Origin: Burkholderiales bacterium RIFCSPHIGHO2_01_FULL_63_240
GTDB taxonomy: Bacteria; Pseudomonadota; Gammaproteobacteria; Burkholderiales; Burkholderiaceae_C
Reading direction: 5' to 3'
Assembly (NCBI GenBank): GCA_001770725.1
Contig: MERU01000011.1
Location: 100,886-164,885, forward strand
Length of the DNA: 64,000 bases
The translations under genes were made by a program, and so were the position numbers. The notes beneath the pieces were generated by a model. That model had not been told where the DNA came from and did no database searches. It worked only from the letters and a program-made list of their open reading frames with translations. This document shows, in pieces, positions 36,373 to 44,637 of this stretch (the stretch's first letter is position 1; every line of letters starts with the position of its first letter).

Positions 36373-37146
36373 TCAAACCGTTTCCCGGACCACCAGATCT
36401 CGGTAGGCATGCCAGGTGGCATGGCCCAGGATCGGCATCACCAGAATCAATCCAAACATCAGGGTGCCCAGGCCCAGCAGGCACAGCGACATCACGATCG
36501 CGCCCCACAGGCTCATGCAGACCGGGTTGGCCACCACGGCGCGCCAGCTCGTGAGCACGGCCTGGCCGACGCCCACCTGGCGATCGAGGAGCAGGGGCAG
36601 CGCGACCACGCTGGAGGCAAAGACCGGCGCGGCCATCAGCCCGCCCATGACCAGCCACAGCTCGAAGAAGCCCGGATCGGGCGCCAGCACCACGCGCATG
36701 AGGAAGTCGTCGGGCGTGGTCACCGCGGGCTTGACGCCCAGGGTGATGAGCGCCGCCGAGGTGATGACCCAGCCCGTGCCCAATGCCGTCAGCAGCAGGC
36801 CGAAGCGCACCAGCCGCCCGTCCAGCGACGACCACACCTGCCAGACCGTGTGCAGGCCCACGTTCTCGCCCTTGAGCAGGCCCCGGCTGACGGCATACAG
36901 CCCCGTTGACAGAACGGGCGCCACCAGCAGGAAGCCCGACAGCGCACCGGCCAGCACCCAGAAACGGTCCCAGGCCACATAAAGCATCAACCCGCCGAAC
37001 ACGCCCATGGCCAGGCCATGCAGCAGCCCCACCAGCGGCGCGTTGAGGAAGTCGCTGAAGCCCCGGCTCAGCCACAGGAAGGTGCGCCAGGAATGCACCT
37101 TGCGCACGCGCAGCGGACGGTAGAAGGACGCGCGTTTGTCATTCAT
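36373..37146 (-). CDS. DUF2189 integral membrane protein
   Basis: 257 residues with about six membrane helices after a basic N-terminus (RPLRVRKVHSWRTFLWLSRG). DUF2189 proteins are uncharacterised; some are annotated as possible cytochrome c oxidase-associated subunits without proof. It overlaps the end of the lolC/E gene by eight bases and sits between the permease and ATPase genes of the lipoprotein exporter. Confidence 0.82.
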   Translation of the reverse strand: MNDKRASFYRPLRVRKVHSWRTFLWLSRGFSDFLNAPLVGLLHGLAMGVFGGLMLYVAWDRFWVLAGALSGFLLVAPVLSTGLYAVSRGLLKGENVGLHTVWQVWSSLDGRLVRFGLLLTALGTGWVITSAALITLGVKPAVTTPDDFLMRVVLAPDPGFFELWLVMGGLMAAPVFASSVVALPLLLDRQVGVGQAVLTSWRAVVANPVCMSLWGAIVMSLCLLGLGTLMFGLILVMPILGHATWHAYRDLVVRETV

Positions 37147-38392
37147 ATCGGAGGGCCTCGGCGGGTTGCACGCGGCTGGCGCGCCAGCTCGGGTAGAGCG
37201 TCGCGACCAGGGACAGGACCAGGGAGATGATGCCGATGGGGACGATGTCGGCGGCCTGCGGGTCGGATGGCATCTTGCTGATGAGGTAGATGCTGCCCGG
37301 CAGGAAGCTCACCCCCAGCAGGCGCTCGATGGCCGGCACGATGACGTCGATGTTGAAGGCCACCAGCAGGCCCAGGCCCAGGCCACCGATCGTGCCCAGC
37401 ACGCCCGACATGGCGCCCTGCACCATGAAGATGCCCATGATCGAGCGCGGGCTGGCGCCCAGCGTGCGCAGGATGGCGATGTCGGCCTGCTTGTCGGTCA
37501 CCGTCATCACCAGGGTGGAGACCAGGTTGAAGGCGGCCACGGCCACGATCAGCGTCAGGATGATGAACATCATGCGCTTTTCGACCTGCACGGCGTCGAA
37601 CCAGTTGCGGTTGGTGCGCGTCCAGTCGCGCACGGCGATGCCCGGGCCGAGTTGGTCGGCCAGCTCGGCCGCCACCACGCGGGCCTGCTGAGCGTCTTTC
37701 AGCTTGAGCTGCACGCCCACCGGACCGCCCGTGCGGAACAGGCGCGCGGCGTCGTCGATGTGCATCAGCACCAGGCCGTTGTCGTACTCATAGTGACCGG
37801 CACTGAAGATGCCCTGCACCGTGACCTGCTTGACCCGCGGCGTGATGCCCGCCGGCGTCACCTGGCCACTGGGCGCCACCAGCGTGAGCGCATCGCCCTC
37901 GCGCACGCCCAACTGCAGCGCCATCTCGTGGCCGATGATCACGCCCCACTCACCCGGTTGAAGCCTTGCGAAGGTGTCCTTCATGCTGGCGGCCAGTGGC
38001 GTGACCGAAACCTCGGCTTGCGGGTCGATGCCTCGCACGATGGCACCGCGCATGTCCTCGCCCCGGGCGATCAGGGCCTGGGCCGGCACGAAGGGCGCCG
38101 CCCCGACAACGGCCGGGTGCCGCCTGGCCTGATCGGCCAGCACATGCCAGTCGGGCAGGCCGATGCCGGAGGTGTCGTGCAGCTCGACGTGCGCGATGAC
38201 CGACAGCATGCGATCGCGCACCTCCTTCTGGAAGCCGTTCATCACCGACAGCACGATGATGAGGGCCGCCACGCCCAGGGCGATGCCCAGCACGGACACC
38301 CCGGAGATGAAGGAAATGAAACCGTTGCGACGGGTGGAACGGCTGGCCCGCGTGTAGCGCCAACCCACCCGCCATTCGTAAGGCAAGTTCAT
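37139..38392 (-). CDS. Lipoprotein-releasing ABC transporter permease LolC/LolE
   Basis: 417 residues. The short cytoplasmic N-terminus (MNLPYEWRVGWRYTRASR) leads into helix one (VSVLGIALGVAALIIVLSVM) and the family motif MNGFQKE. A periplasmic domain and three C-terminal helices follow (FxtsX fold; for example MFIILTLIVAVAAFNLVSTL). Only one permease gene is visible, so it may act as a homodimer (LolF-like) with LolD. The ATG at 38392 has no clear ribosome site; the GTG 11 codons upstream is less family-like. Confidence 0.9.
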   Translation of the reverse strand: MNLPYEWRVGWRYTRASRSTRRNGFISFISGVSVLGIALGVAALIIVLSVMNGFQKEVRDRMLSVIAHVELHDTSGIGLPDWHVLADQARRHPAVVGAAPFVPAQALIARGEDMRGAIVRGIDPQAEVSVTPLAASMKDTFARLQPGEWGVIIGHEMALQLGVREGDALTLVAPSGQVTPAGITPRVKQVTVQGIFSAGHYEYDNGLVLMHIDDAARLFRTGGPVGVQLKLKDAQQARVVAAELADQLGPGIAVRDWTRTNRNWFDAVQVEKRMMFIILTLIVAVAAFNLVSTLVMTVTDKQADIAILRTLGASPRSIMGIFMVQGAMSGVLGTIGGLGLGLLVAFNIDVIVPAIERLLGVSFLPGSIYLISKMPSDPQAADIVPIGIISLVLSLVATLYPSWRASRVQPAEALRYE

Positions 38393-38427
38393 GGTGGGGG
38401 GAGTGTACTCATTCGATAATCGCACCC

Positions 38428-39474
38428 ATGCCCCTTGCCCCCGGTTCTGTCCCCGATCTCGCCACGCCCGACGCCCATGGCGCCACCTTGCACTGGGTCA
38501 TTCCGTTCGCGGCCAGCCTGTCCGAGCCCTGTCAGCACGCCCTGACGCGCCTGAAAGCCCCCCCCGCCCTGCCCCGCCTGAGCCAGTTGCTTGACCGCCT
38601 GCCCCCCATCGCACGGCTCGAGGGCGACGAATACGCCCTGGCCATGCCTCACGAGCGCCTGCTGGCCCATGAGTTGGGCTGGCAAGAGCCGGGTGGACTG
38701 CAGCCCTGGGGCGCCTGGTCGGCGGCGAGGGACGGCCTGACGCTGCCCGCCGACCGCTGCTGGGCCCTGCTCAGCCCCGGCCACTGGCTGATGGGCCGCG
38801 ACCACCTGACCTTGCTCGATCCGGCCGGCCTGGGCCTGGGCGATGACGAGTCCCGCGCCCTGCTGGATGCCCTGCGCCCGTTCTTCGAGGAAGACGGCTG
38901 GACGCTGCAATGGGGTGCCGCCACCCGCTGGTACGCCAGCCACCCTGACCTCGATGGCCTGAGCACCGCCTCGCTCGAGCGCGTGATCGGCCGCAACCCC
39001 GACCTCTGGCTGGCCGAAGACCCCGACGGCCACCCGCTGGCGCGCAAGCTGCGCCGCCTGCAAGCCGAGGCGCAGATGCTGCTGTACAACCACCCGCTCA
39101 ACGAGCGCCGCAGCGAGGCCGGCCTGGCCACCATCAATTCATTCTGGGTGAGCGGCTGCGGCCGCCCGCCTGCCACACTGACCCTGCCAGCCCACCTGCG
39201 CGTGGTCGATGACCTGCGCACGCCCCTGCTGGCCGACGACATGCCGCTGTGGCTGCAAGCCTGGCAGCACATCGACGCCCGGGTGCTGCCAGAGGTGCAG
39301 TCGGCACTCGATGCCGGGCAAGCTGTCAAACTCACCCTCTGCGGCGAGCGCCACGCCGTGACCTTCGGCCCGGGAGCGAAGCCCGGCCTGACCGCACGTT
39401 TGCTGACGAGCCTGCGGCGGATCGGTGGCCGCACCGCCCACGCCTCGCCCGCCGCCTGCCTGGCCGATCTGTGA
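38428..39474 (+). CDS. Uncharacterised protein upstream of recJ (phosphoglycerate mutase-like annotation in relatives)
   Basis: 348 residues, no membrane segments or signal peptide. Conserved-looking parts are RLEGDEYALAMPHERLLA, CWALLSPGHWLMGRDHLTL, QMLLYNHPLNERR and INSFWVSGCG. From memory, homologues beside recJ in Burkholderiales carry labels such as phosphoglycerate mutase or regulatory protein, but I see no clear metal-binding or catalytic motif to support that. The recJ start follows 40 bases later, so they are probably cotranscribed. Divergent from the lolC/E gene by 35 bases. Confidence 0.7.
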   Translation: MPLAPGSVPDLATPDAHGATLHWVIPFAASLSEPCQHALTRLKAPPALPRLSQLLDRLPPIARLEGDEYALAMPHERLLAHELGWQEPGGLQPWGAWSAARDGLTLPADRCWALLSPGHWLMGRDHLTLLDPAGLGLGDDESRALLDALRPFFEEDGWTLQWGAATRWYASHPDLDGLSTASLERVIGRNPDLWLAEDPDGHPLARKLRRLQAEAQMLLYNHPLNERRSEAGLATINSFWVSGCGRPPATLTLPAHLRVVDDLRTPLLADDMPLWLQAWQHIDARVLPEVQSALDAGQAVKLTLCGERHAVTFGPGAKPGLTARLLTSLRRIGGRTAHASPAACLADL

Positions 39475-39514
39475 TCGGCACCCGCCCCACCCAGCCCCGA
39501 CCGCCACGTCCACC

Positions 39515-41233
39515 ATGAAGTTCACCCCCCGAGACGTGCCCCCGCGCACCGCCTGGTCCCTGGAGCAGGCCGGTGTGCCCCCGCTGCTGGCCCGCCTGTA
39601 CGCCGCGCGCGGCATCCGCCAGCCCGAAGACCTCGACGACAGCCCCGCGCGCCTGCTGCCGCCCTCGCAACTGCAAGGCACGCAGGAAGCCGCCCGCCTG
39701 CTTGCCGACGCCATCGAGCAGGGCCAGCGCATCTGCATCGTGGCCGACTACGACTGCGACGGCGCCACCGCCTGCGCCACCGGCCTGCGCGGCCTGACGA
39801 TGCTGGGCGCCCGGCCCGATCAGGTGGGCTACGTGGTGCCCGACCGCGCCCTGCACGGCTACGGCCTGACGCCGCCCATCGTCGAGATGGTGAAACAGCG
39901 CGGTGCCGACGTGCTCGTGACCGTGGACAACGGCATGGCCAGCCACGAAGCCGTGACGCTGGCCCGCGCCCAGGGCATGAAGGTGCTCATCACCGACCAC
40001 CACCTGCCCGTGGTGCTGGACGACGGCACCGTCAGCCTGCCCGAGGCCGACGTGATCGTGAACCCCAACCAGCCCGGCTGCCCCTTCCCCAGCAAGGCCA
40101 TGGTCGGCGTGGGCGTGATGTTTTACGTGCTGCTGGCCCTGCGCGCCGAGCTGCGCCAGCGCGGCCGCTTCGACGCCGCCAGCCAGCCCCGCATCGACGC
40201 CCTGCTCGACCTGGTCGCGCTCGGCACCATCGCCGACGTGGGCCGGCTCGACGACAACAACCGCCGCCTGGTCAGCCAGGGCCTCAAGCGCATCCGCTCG
40301 GGTCGCATGCAGCCGGGCATCGCCGCGCTGTTCAACGCCGCGGGCCGCGATGCCTCGCGCGCCACCAGCCAGGACTTCGGCTTTGCCCTGGGCCCGCGCG
40401 TGAACGCCGCCGGCCGCCTGGCCGAGATGGGCCTGGGCATCGAGTGCCTGCTGACCGACGACCGGCGGCGCGCCATGGAACTGGCCCAGCAGCTCGACGC
40501 CATCAACCGCGAAAGGCGCGAGCTGGAATCTGGCATGCGCGAGCAGGCCGAGCTGCGGCTTGACTCGCTGATGCCCGAAGGCGAGCCCCCTGCCGCCATC
40601 GCCCTGTTCGATGCCGAGTTCCACGAAGGCGTGGTCGGCATCGTGGCCTCGCGCCTGAAAGACCGCCTGCACCGCCCCACCTTCGTCTTCGCGATGGGCC
40701 AGGACGGGCTGCTCAAGGGCTCGGGGCGATCCATCGCGGGCTTTCACCTGCGCGACGCACTCGATTTGATCGGCAAACGCCACCCCGGCCTGCTGCGCAA
40801 GTTCGGGGGCCACGCCATGGCCGCGGGCTGCACCATCGGCGAGGGCGATTTCGAGGTGTTCGAGCAGGCCCTGGTGCGCGTGGCCGAGGCCGGGCTGGAC
40901 GCCAGCCTGCTGGCACGCCAGCTGCCCACCGATGGCCCGCTGCCAGCCGAGTGTTTCACGCCCGAGGCCGTGGCCCAGCTCGACGAAGCCGTCTGGGGCC
41001 CCGGTTTCGAAGCACCGGTTTTCAGCGACGAGGTGGAAATCATCACCCAGCGCCTGGTGGGCACACGCCACCTCAAGCTCAGCCTGCGCATGCAGGGCAC
41101 GGTGCGCGACGGGATCTGGTTCGGGCGCAGCGAGCCGCTGCCCGCGCGGGCGCAGCTGGCCTATCGCCTCAGCCTGGACGAATTCCAGGGGCGACAGCGC
41201 GTGCAGATGGTGGTCGAAGGCATGGCCGACTGA
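39515..41233 (+). CDS. recJ: Single-stranded-DNA exonuclease RecJ
   Basis: 572 residues; 5'-3' exonuclease for recombination and mismatch repair. The DHH phosphoesterase motifs are IVADYDCDGATAC, TVDNGMASHEA and ITDHHLP, followed by VALGTIADVG and the DHHA1 motif GGHAMAAG. A C-terminal OB-fold region ends the protein. The ATG at 39515 (MKFTPRDVPPRTAWSLE) fits the family; an upstream in-frame start lies within the preceding gene. Confidence 0.96.
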   Translation: MKFTPRDVPPRTAWSLEQAGVPPLLARLYAARGIRQPEDLDDSPARLLPPSQLQGTQEAARLLADAIEQGQRICIVADYDCDGATACATGLRGLTMLGARPDQVGYVVPDRALHGYGLTPPIVEMVKQRGADVLVTVDNGMASHEAVTLARAQGMKVLITDHHLPVVLDDGTVSLPEADVIVNPNQPGCPFPSKAMVGVGVMFYVLLALRAELRQRGRFDAASQPRIDALLDLVALGTIADVGRLDDNNRRLVSQGLKRIRSGRMQPGIAALFNAAGRDASRATSQDFGFALGPRVNAAGRLAEMGLGIECLLTDDRRRAMELAQQLDAINRERRELESGMREQAELRLDSLMPEGEPPAAIALFDAEFHEGVVGIVASRLKDRLHRPTFVFAMGQDGLLKGSGRSIAGFHLRDALDLIGKRHPGLLRKFGGHAMAAGCTIGEGDFEVFEQALVRVAEAGLDASLLARQLPTDGPLPAECFTPEAVAQLDEAVWGPGFEAPVFSDEVEIITQRLVGTRHLKLSLRMQGTVRDGIWFGRSEPLPARAQLAYRLSLDEFQGRQRVQMVVEGMAD

Positions 41234-41287
41234 GGCGCCGACACGGCGACACCGACGCCTGCGGGGGCGTCAGTGGAGCCCCGGGGC

Positions 41288-41659
41288 TCAGCGGTAGGCC
41301 TGCAGGGCGCGGGCCGTGGCGTTGGTGGCCGGGGGCGCGAACGAGGTGCTTTCCCCCGGGAACAGCATCCCCAGGGTGCGGCCGAACGAAGCCGTGGCGC
41401 GGTGAACCGCCTGCTGTTGCTGCATGCAGCGGGTGCGCGCCAGCATCAGGCGCTGCACCAGCTCCGGCGACAGGGCCGATCCCTCGCCATGGCGAAAGGC
41501 CGCCAGCGAGGTGGCCAGGCATTGCTGCAAACGCTGAACCTGCCCGTCGATGCGCTCGGCATCGCCCGACGCCAGCGCCTCGTCCAGGGCGGACAGGTGG
41601 GCGTCGACCTCGGCCAGGCAGGCCGAGGTGTCGAAAACAGGTACAGCGGTTCGATGCAT
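41288..41659 (-). CDS. flgN: FlgN-like flagellar export chaperone
   Basis: 123-residue helical protein in the usual flgN position directly after flgM. Its sequence (AEVDAHLSALDEALASGDAERI, SPELVQRLMLARTRCMQQQQ) fits the loose FlgN family, whose members guard FlgK and FlgL before export. Identity rests partly on position. Four bases separate it from flgM, so both use the sigma-28-like promoter. Confidence 0.75.
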   Translation of the reverse strand: MHRTAVPVFDTSACLAEVDAHLSALDEALASGDAERIDGQVQRLQQCLATSLAAFRHGEGSALSPELVQRLMLARTRCMQQQQAVHRATASFGRTLGMLFPGESTSFAPPATNATARALQAYR

Positions 41660-41663
41660 GTCG

Positions 41664-41969
41664 TCAGGCTTGGCCGCGTTGCAGCAGTTCCTTGGCGTTG
41701 CTGATCAGCTTGTCAGCGATCACCTCGGCGTCGACCTGGTAGCTGCCGTCGTCGATGGCCTGCTTGACCTTGGAGACTTTCTCCATGTCGATGACGCCAT
41801 CGCCGCCGGCCATCAGACCCGTCGCGGAGGTGGACAGCGTGACTTTTGCACTCTGAGTGACGGGCCCATCGGTGGATGATGCTCGTCCGGAGGCATTGGT
41901 CGAAGCAGCGCCTTCCGTGCGTCCGGTGACAGCACCGAGCGCCTTGTCAAGGGGGTTGCCGATTTTCAT
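41664..41969 (-). CDS. flgM: Anti-sigma-28 factor FlgM
   Basis: 101 residues. It holds sigma-28 (FliA) inactive until the hook is complete, then is exported. MKIGNPLDKA at the start and the C-terminal sigma-binding helices (DMEKVSKVKQAIDDGSYQVD, AEVIADKLISNAKELL) are typical; the middle is Ser/Thr-rich and disordered. AGGAG lies seven bases before the ATG. A sigma-28-like promoter precedes it, as expected for feedback control. Confidence 0.94.
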   Translation of the reverse strand: MKIGNPLDKALGAVTGRTEGAASTNASGRASSTDGPVTQSAKVTLSTSATGLMAGGDGVIDMEKVSKVKQAIDDGSYQVDAEVIADKLISNAKELLQRGQA

Positions 41970-42014
41970 GATGTACTCCTAAGACCCGGCGCATGCCGAG
42001 TGGTCACATCCGCG

Positions 42015-42042
42015 ATATCGACGCGGCCTCGGAAAGACTTTA
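42015..42042 (-). promoter_or_regulatory. Sigma-28 (FliA) type promoter of flgM-flgN
   Basis: On the minus strand TAAAGTCT (42035-42042) is followed after 12 bases by GTCGATAT (42015-42022). The consensus is TAAAGTTT, 11 bases, GCCGATAA: seven of eight and six of eight matches, with one extra spacer base. It ends 45 bases before the flgM start. Confidence 0.6.
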
Positions 42043-42058
42043 GCCTCGAATGAGGTTT

Positions 42059-42078
42059 CCCCCCGTCCAAGGGGGGGT
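42059..42078. repeat. C6/G6 hairpin between flgM and flgA
   Basis: CCCCCC and GGGGGG pair around GTCCAA. On the plus strand TATTTTG follows, but no plus-strand gene ends here; on the minus strand it lies 31 bases past the flgA stop without a T-run. It may separate flgA from the flgM promoter. Confidence 0.4.
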
Positions 42079-42108
42079 ATTTTGAAAGATTTTGTCTCTG
42101 GCGGTGAC

Positions 42109-42906
42109 TCACAGTGTCACCTCCACGAGGCGCTCGCCCACCGGCTGACCGCACAAAACGCGCCCCTGTTCGGTGCGAACGCGGGCGCAACGGCCTTCGT
42201 CGCCAGGGCTCAGGGCCACGCCCTCGCCCGCCACCATGAACCCTGCGCCCTTGACGTTCAGGCGAACCGGGTCACCAGCGGCAAACCAGCGGCGGGTCTT
42301 GACGTCGTCCTGGCGCAGGCTCTGGCCTGGCGAGATGGCGCGCAGCACGGTGCGCCCCACGATGTCGGCCTGACGGGCCAACGCAGGAGAGCCCGAGGCG
42401 GCGAGGTCGACCTCGGCCAGCGCCACATCGGAGGCGGCAACGACGCTGCCAGGCCGCAGGGGCACGGTCGCGACCAGCGCCTGCCCCCAGACCTTGACCT
42501 GCACCGGCCAATACACATTCCAGCGCACCGTGCCCTGCTCGCAGCGCAGGCCCACGCGGGTGCGGCCCCACAGCTGCGCGCCATCGGGCAGGTAAGCCTT
42601 GACGCGGTCGCACGGCGCCAGGCGGATGCGCGGGTCCAGCTGGCCCAGGCTGACCTCGACCCGCCAGGGCTGGCGTTTTTCGGCCTCGGCGGCCCTGGGC
42701 AGGGGCTGCTGCTTGAGCAGGCCCTCGACCTGGGCCTGCAGGCTCGGGGCGGACGCAACGCCATCGCCGGCCAGGGCCGTGGGCACCCCGATCACCCAGG
42801 CAGCCAGGCAGGCCGACAGCTGGGCGACCACCCGGGCCATGGCAGCGCCCAGCCCACGGGGGCTGCGCGCGTGATGTCCAAAGATGGTGGGGGTGCGGTG
42901 GTCCAT
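42109..42906 (-). CDS. flgA: Flagellar P-ring assembly chaperone FlgA
   Basis: 265 residues with an N-terminal signal peptide (hydrophobic VAQLSACLAAWVIGVPTALA). The C-terminal SAF domain (about 145-262) has GSVVAASDVALAEVDLA, GRTVLRAISPGQSLRQDDV and the final GVALSPGDEGRCARVRTEQG typical of FlgA. It works in the periplasm to assemble FlgI. The start may be 42906 or the ATG at 42840 (MARVVAQLS), which gives a more usual signal length. It is divergent from flgB. Confidence 0.92.
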   Translation of the reverse strand: MDHRTPTIFGHHARSPRGLGAAMARVVAQLSACLAAWVIGVPTALAGDGVASAPSLQAQVEGLLKQQPLPRAAEAEKRQPWRVEVSLGQLDPRIRLAPCDRVKAYLPDGAQLWGRTRVGLRCEQGTVRWNVYWPVQVKVWGQALVATVPLRPGSVVAASDVALAEVDLAASGSPALARQADIVGRTVLRAISPGQSLRQDDVKTRRWFAAGDPVRLNVKGAGFMVAGEGVALSPGDEGRCARVRTEQGRVLCGQPVGERLVEVTL

Positions 42907-43069
42907 GCCGCCAATTTAGGCAGTCCCCGCATGGTGCAAGGCCGGGAAATGAGGCCCGTTTGGCGCGCTATTTCGGCTCATGTTCCGGCGCGCAAGGATC
43001 AACATCCCCTTCACGCTGCGTCGACCTGCATCCCGGCCCTCGGGAAGCAGTCCGCCGGAGGATGTCACC

Positions 43070-43507
43070 ATGCTGAACAGACTGACCGACTCGCTGAATT
43101 TCCAGGCCACCGCGCTCACGCTGCGGTCGGAGCGCCAGCGCCTGATCGCCAGCAACATCGCCAACGCCGACACCCCCGGCTACGTGGCGCGCGAATTCGA
43201 CTTCTCGCAGGCCCTGAGCCAGGCCACCGGCCAGCGCACCAGCGGCACGTCCGCCCTGGCGCCCTCCACCGTTCGCCCGAGCAGCAGCCACGCCGGCCAC
43301 CTGGGCCTGGACGGCCGCCCCGCCGGCAACAACGCCGAGCCCTCGCTGAGCTACGCCACCAACGCCCAGACCAACCTCGACAACAACACCGTGGACATGA
43401 ACCGCGAGCGCGCCAGCTTCGTGGACAACACCGTGCGTTACGAGGCCACCCTGCGTTTCATCAATGGCACGGTGCGCACGCTCAACACGGCCATCACGGG
43501 CCAGTGA
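43070..43507 (+). CDS. flgB: Flagellar proximal rod protein FlgB
   Basis: 145 residues. First gene of the rightward flgBCDEFGHIJKL operon. The rod-family N-terminal motif SNIANADTPGYVAREFDF and C-terminal helix VRYEATLRFINGTVRTL are present. CCGGAGGA precedes the ATG at 43070; an upstream in-frame start adds 30 unrelated residues. It builds the rod base on the MS ring. Confidence 0.95.
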   Translation: MLNRLTDSLNFQATALTLRSERQRLIASNIANADTPGYVAREFDFSQALSQATGQRTSGTSALAPSTVRPSSSHAGHLGLDGRPAGNNAEPSLSYATNAQTNLDNNTVDMNRERASFVDNTVRYEATLRFINGTVRTLNTAITGQ

Positions 43508-43527
43508 CGACCTGAGAGGAGACCACG

Positions 43528-43938
43528 ATGTCGATGTTCAAGATCTTCAACGTCGCCGGCAGCGCGGTCAGCGCGCAAAGCCAGCGCCTCAACGTCGTGG
43601 CCTCGAACCTGGCCAACGCCGACACGGTGGCCGGCCCCGACCGCCAGGCCTACAAGGCCCGTCAGGTGGTCTTCAGCACGACGCCGATGGGCGATGTCGG
43701 CACCGCCGGTGTCAACGTCTCGCAGGTCACCGAGGACCAGACCCCGGGCCGCCGCCAGTTCGACCCCAAGCACCCGCAGGCCGACGCCGAGGGCTACGTC
43801 ACCTACAGCAACGTCAACGCCGTGGAAGAGATGGTCAACATGATCTCCGCCTCGCGTTCCTATCAGAACAACATCGAGGTCATGAACACGGCCAAGTCGC
43901 TGTTGAGCAAGACCCTGCAGATGGGACAAGGTAACTGA
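43528..43938 (+). CDS. flgC: Flagellar proximal rod protein FlgC
   Basis: 136 residues. SMFKIFNVAGSAVSAQSQRL and ASNLANADTVAGPDRQAYKA are the rod signature; YVTYSNVNAVEEMVNMISAS and the closing SLLSKTLQMGQ form the C-terminal coiled part. AGAGGAG lies upstream. It stands 20 bases after flgB and two before flgD. Confidence 0.96.
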   Translation: MSMFKIFNVAGSAVSAQSQRLNVVASNLANADTVAGPDRQAYKARQVVFSTTPMGDVGTAGVNVSQVTEDQTPGRRQFDPKHPQADAEGYVTYSNVNAVEEMVNMISASRSYQNNIEVMNTAKSLLSKTLQMGQGN

Positions 43939-43940
43939 TC

Positions 43941-44597
43941 ATGAGCACAGCCGTCACCAACAACACCGCCGCCAACAGCGCCACCTCGGCCGCGACCGGC
44001 AACAAGTCGACGTCGAACGCCGACGCGCAGGATCGCTTCCTCAAGCTCCTGGTCACGCAGATGCAGAACCAGGACCCGCTCAACCCCATGGACAACGCCC
44101 AGGTGACGAGCCAGATGGCCCAGATCAACACGGTCACGGGCATCGAAAAGCTCAACACCACCATGGCGGGCATGAGCACCAGCATGGCCAGCATGCAGAT
44201 GCTGCAAGGCTCTTCCCTGGTGGGCCACGGCGTGCTCTACGAGGGCAACCAGCTCTTCGTCAACAGCGAAGGCAAGGCCGCTGCGGGCTACGAGCTGGCG
44301 GCCGCGGCCAGCACGGTGCGCATCGACGTGGTCAATTCGTCGGGCACCGTCATCGACTCCTTCACCGAGACGGGCAAGGCCGCCGGCCGTCAAGGTTTCG
44401 AGTGGACGCCGCCAGCAGGCACGTCCACCAGCGGCCTGAAGTTCCAGGTGACGGCCACCACCAACGGCAAGGCTGTCACGGCCACGCCGATGATGGGCAG
44501 CGCGGTCAGCGCCGTCAACACCAACAACGGCGCACTCAACCTCGAATTGGCCAACGGATCCACCATCCCGTACAGCCAGGTCAAGGCCGTTTCCTGA
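43941..44597 (+). CDS. flgD: Hook capping protein FlgD
   Basis: 218 residues. The conserved N-terminal segment RFLKLLVTQMQNQDPLNPMD is followed by QMAQINTVTGIEKLN and a C-terminal Ig-like/FlgD tudor region with VTATTNGKAVTATPM. It forms the cap on which FlgE polymerises and is discarded after hook completion. Confidence 0.95.
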   Translation: MSTAVTNNTAANSATSAATGNKSTSNADAQDRFLKLLVTQMQNQDPLNPMDNAQVTSQMAQINTVTGIEKLNTTMAGMSTSMASMQMLQGSSLVGHGVLYEGNQLFVNSEGKAAAGYELAAAASTVRIDVVNSSGTVIDSFTETGKAAGRQGFEWTPPAGTSTSGLKFQVTATTNGKAVTATPMMGSAVSAVNTNNGALNLELANGSTIPYSQVKAVS

Positions 44598-44637
44598 TCC
44601 CCCCGTCCCTCCAGCAGCACCCCGAAAGGACAAGAAC

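Noticed and set aside
42930..42990. A TGGC...-like sequence upstream of flgB considered as a sigma-54 promoter.
   Set aside because: GG and GC do not have the required ten-base spacing, and TTGC is not matched.
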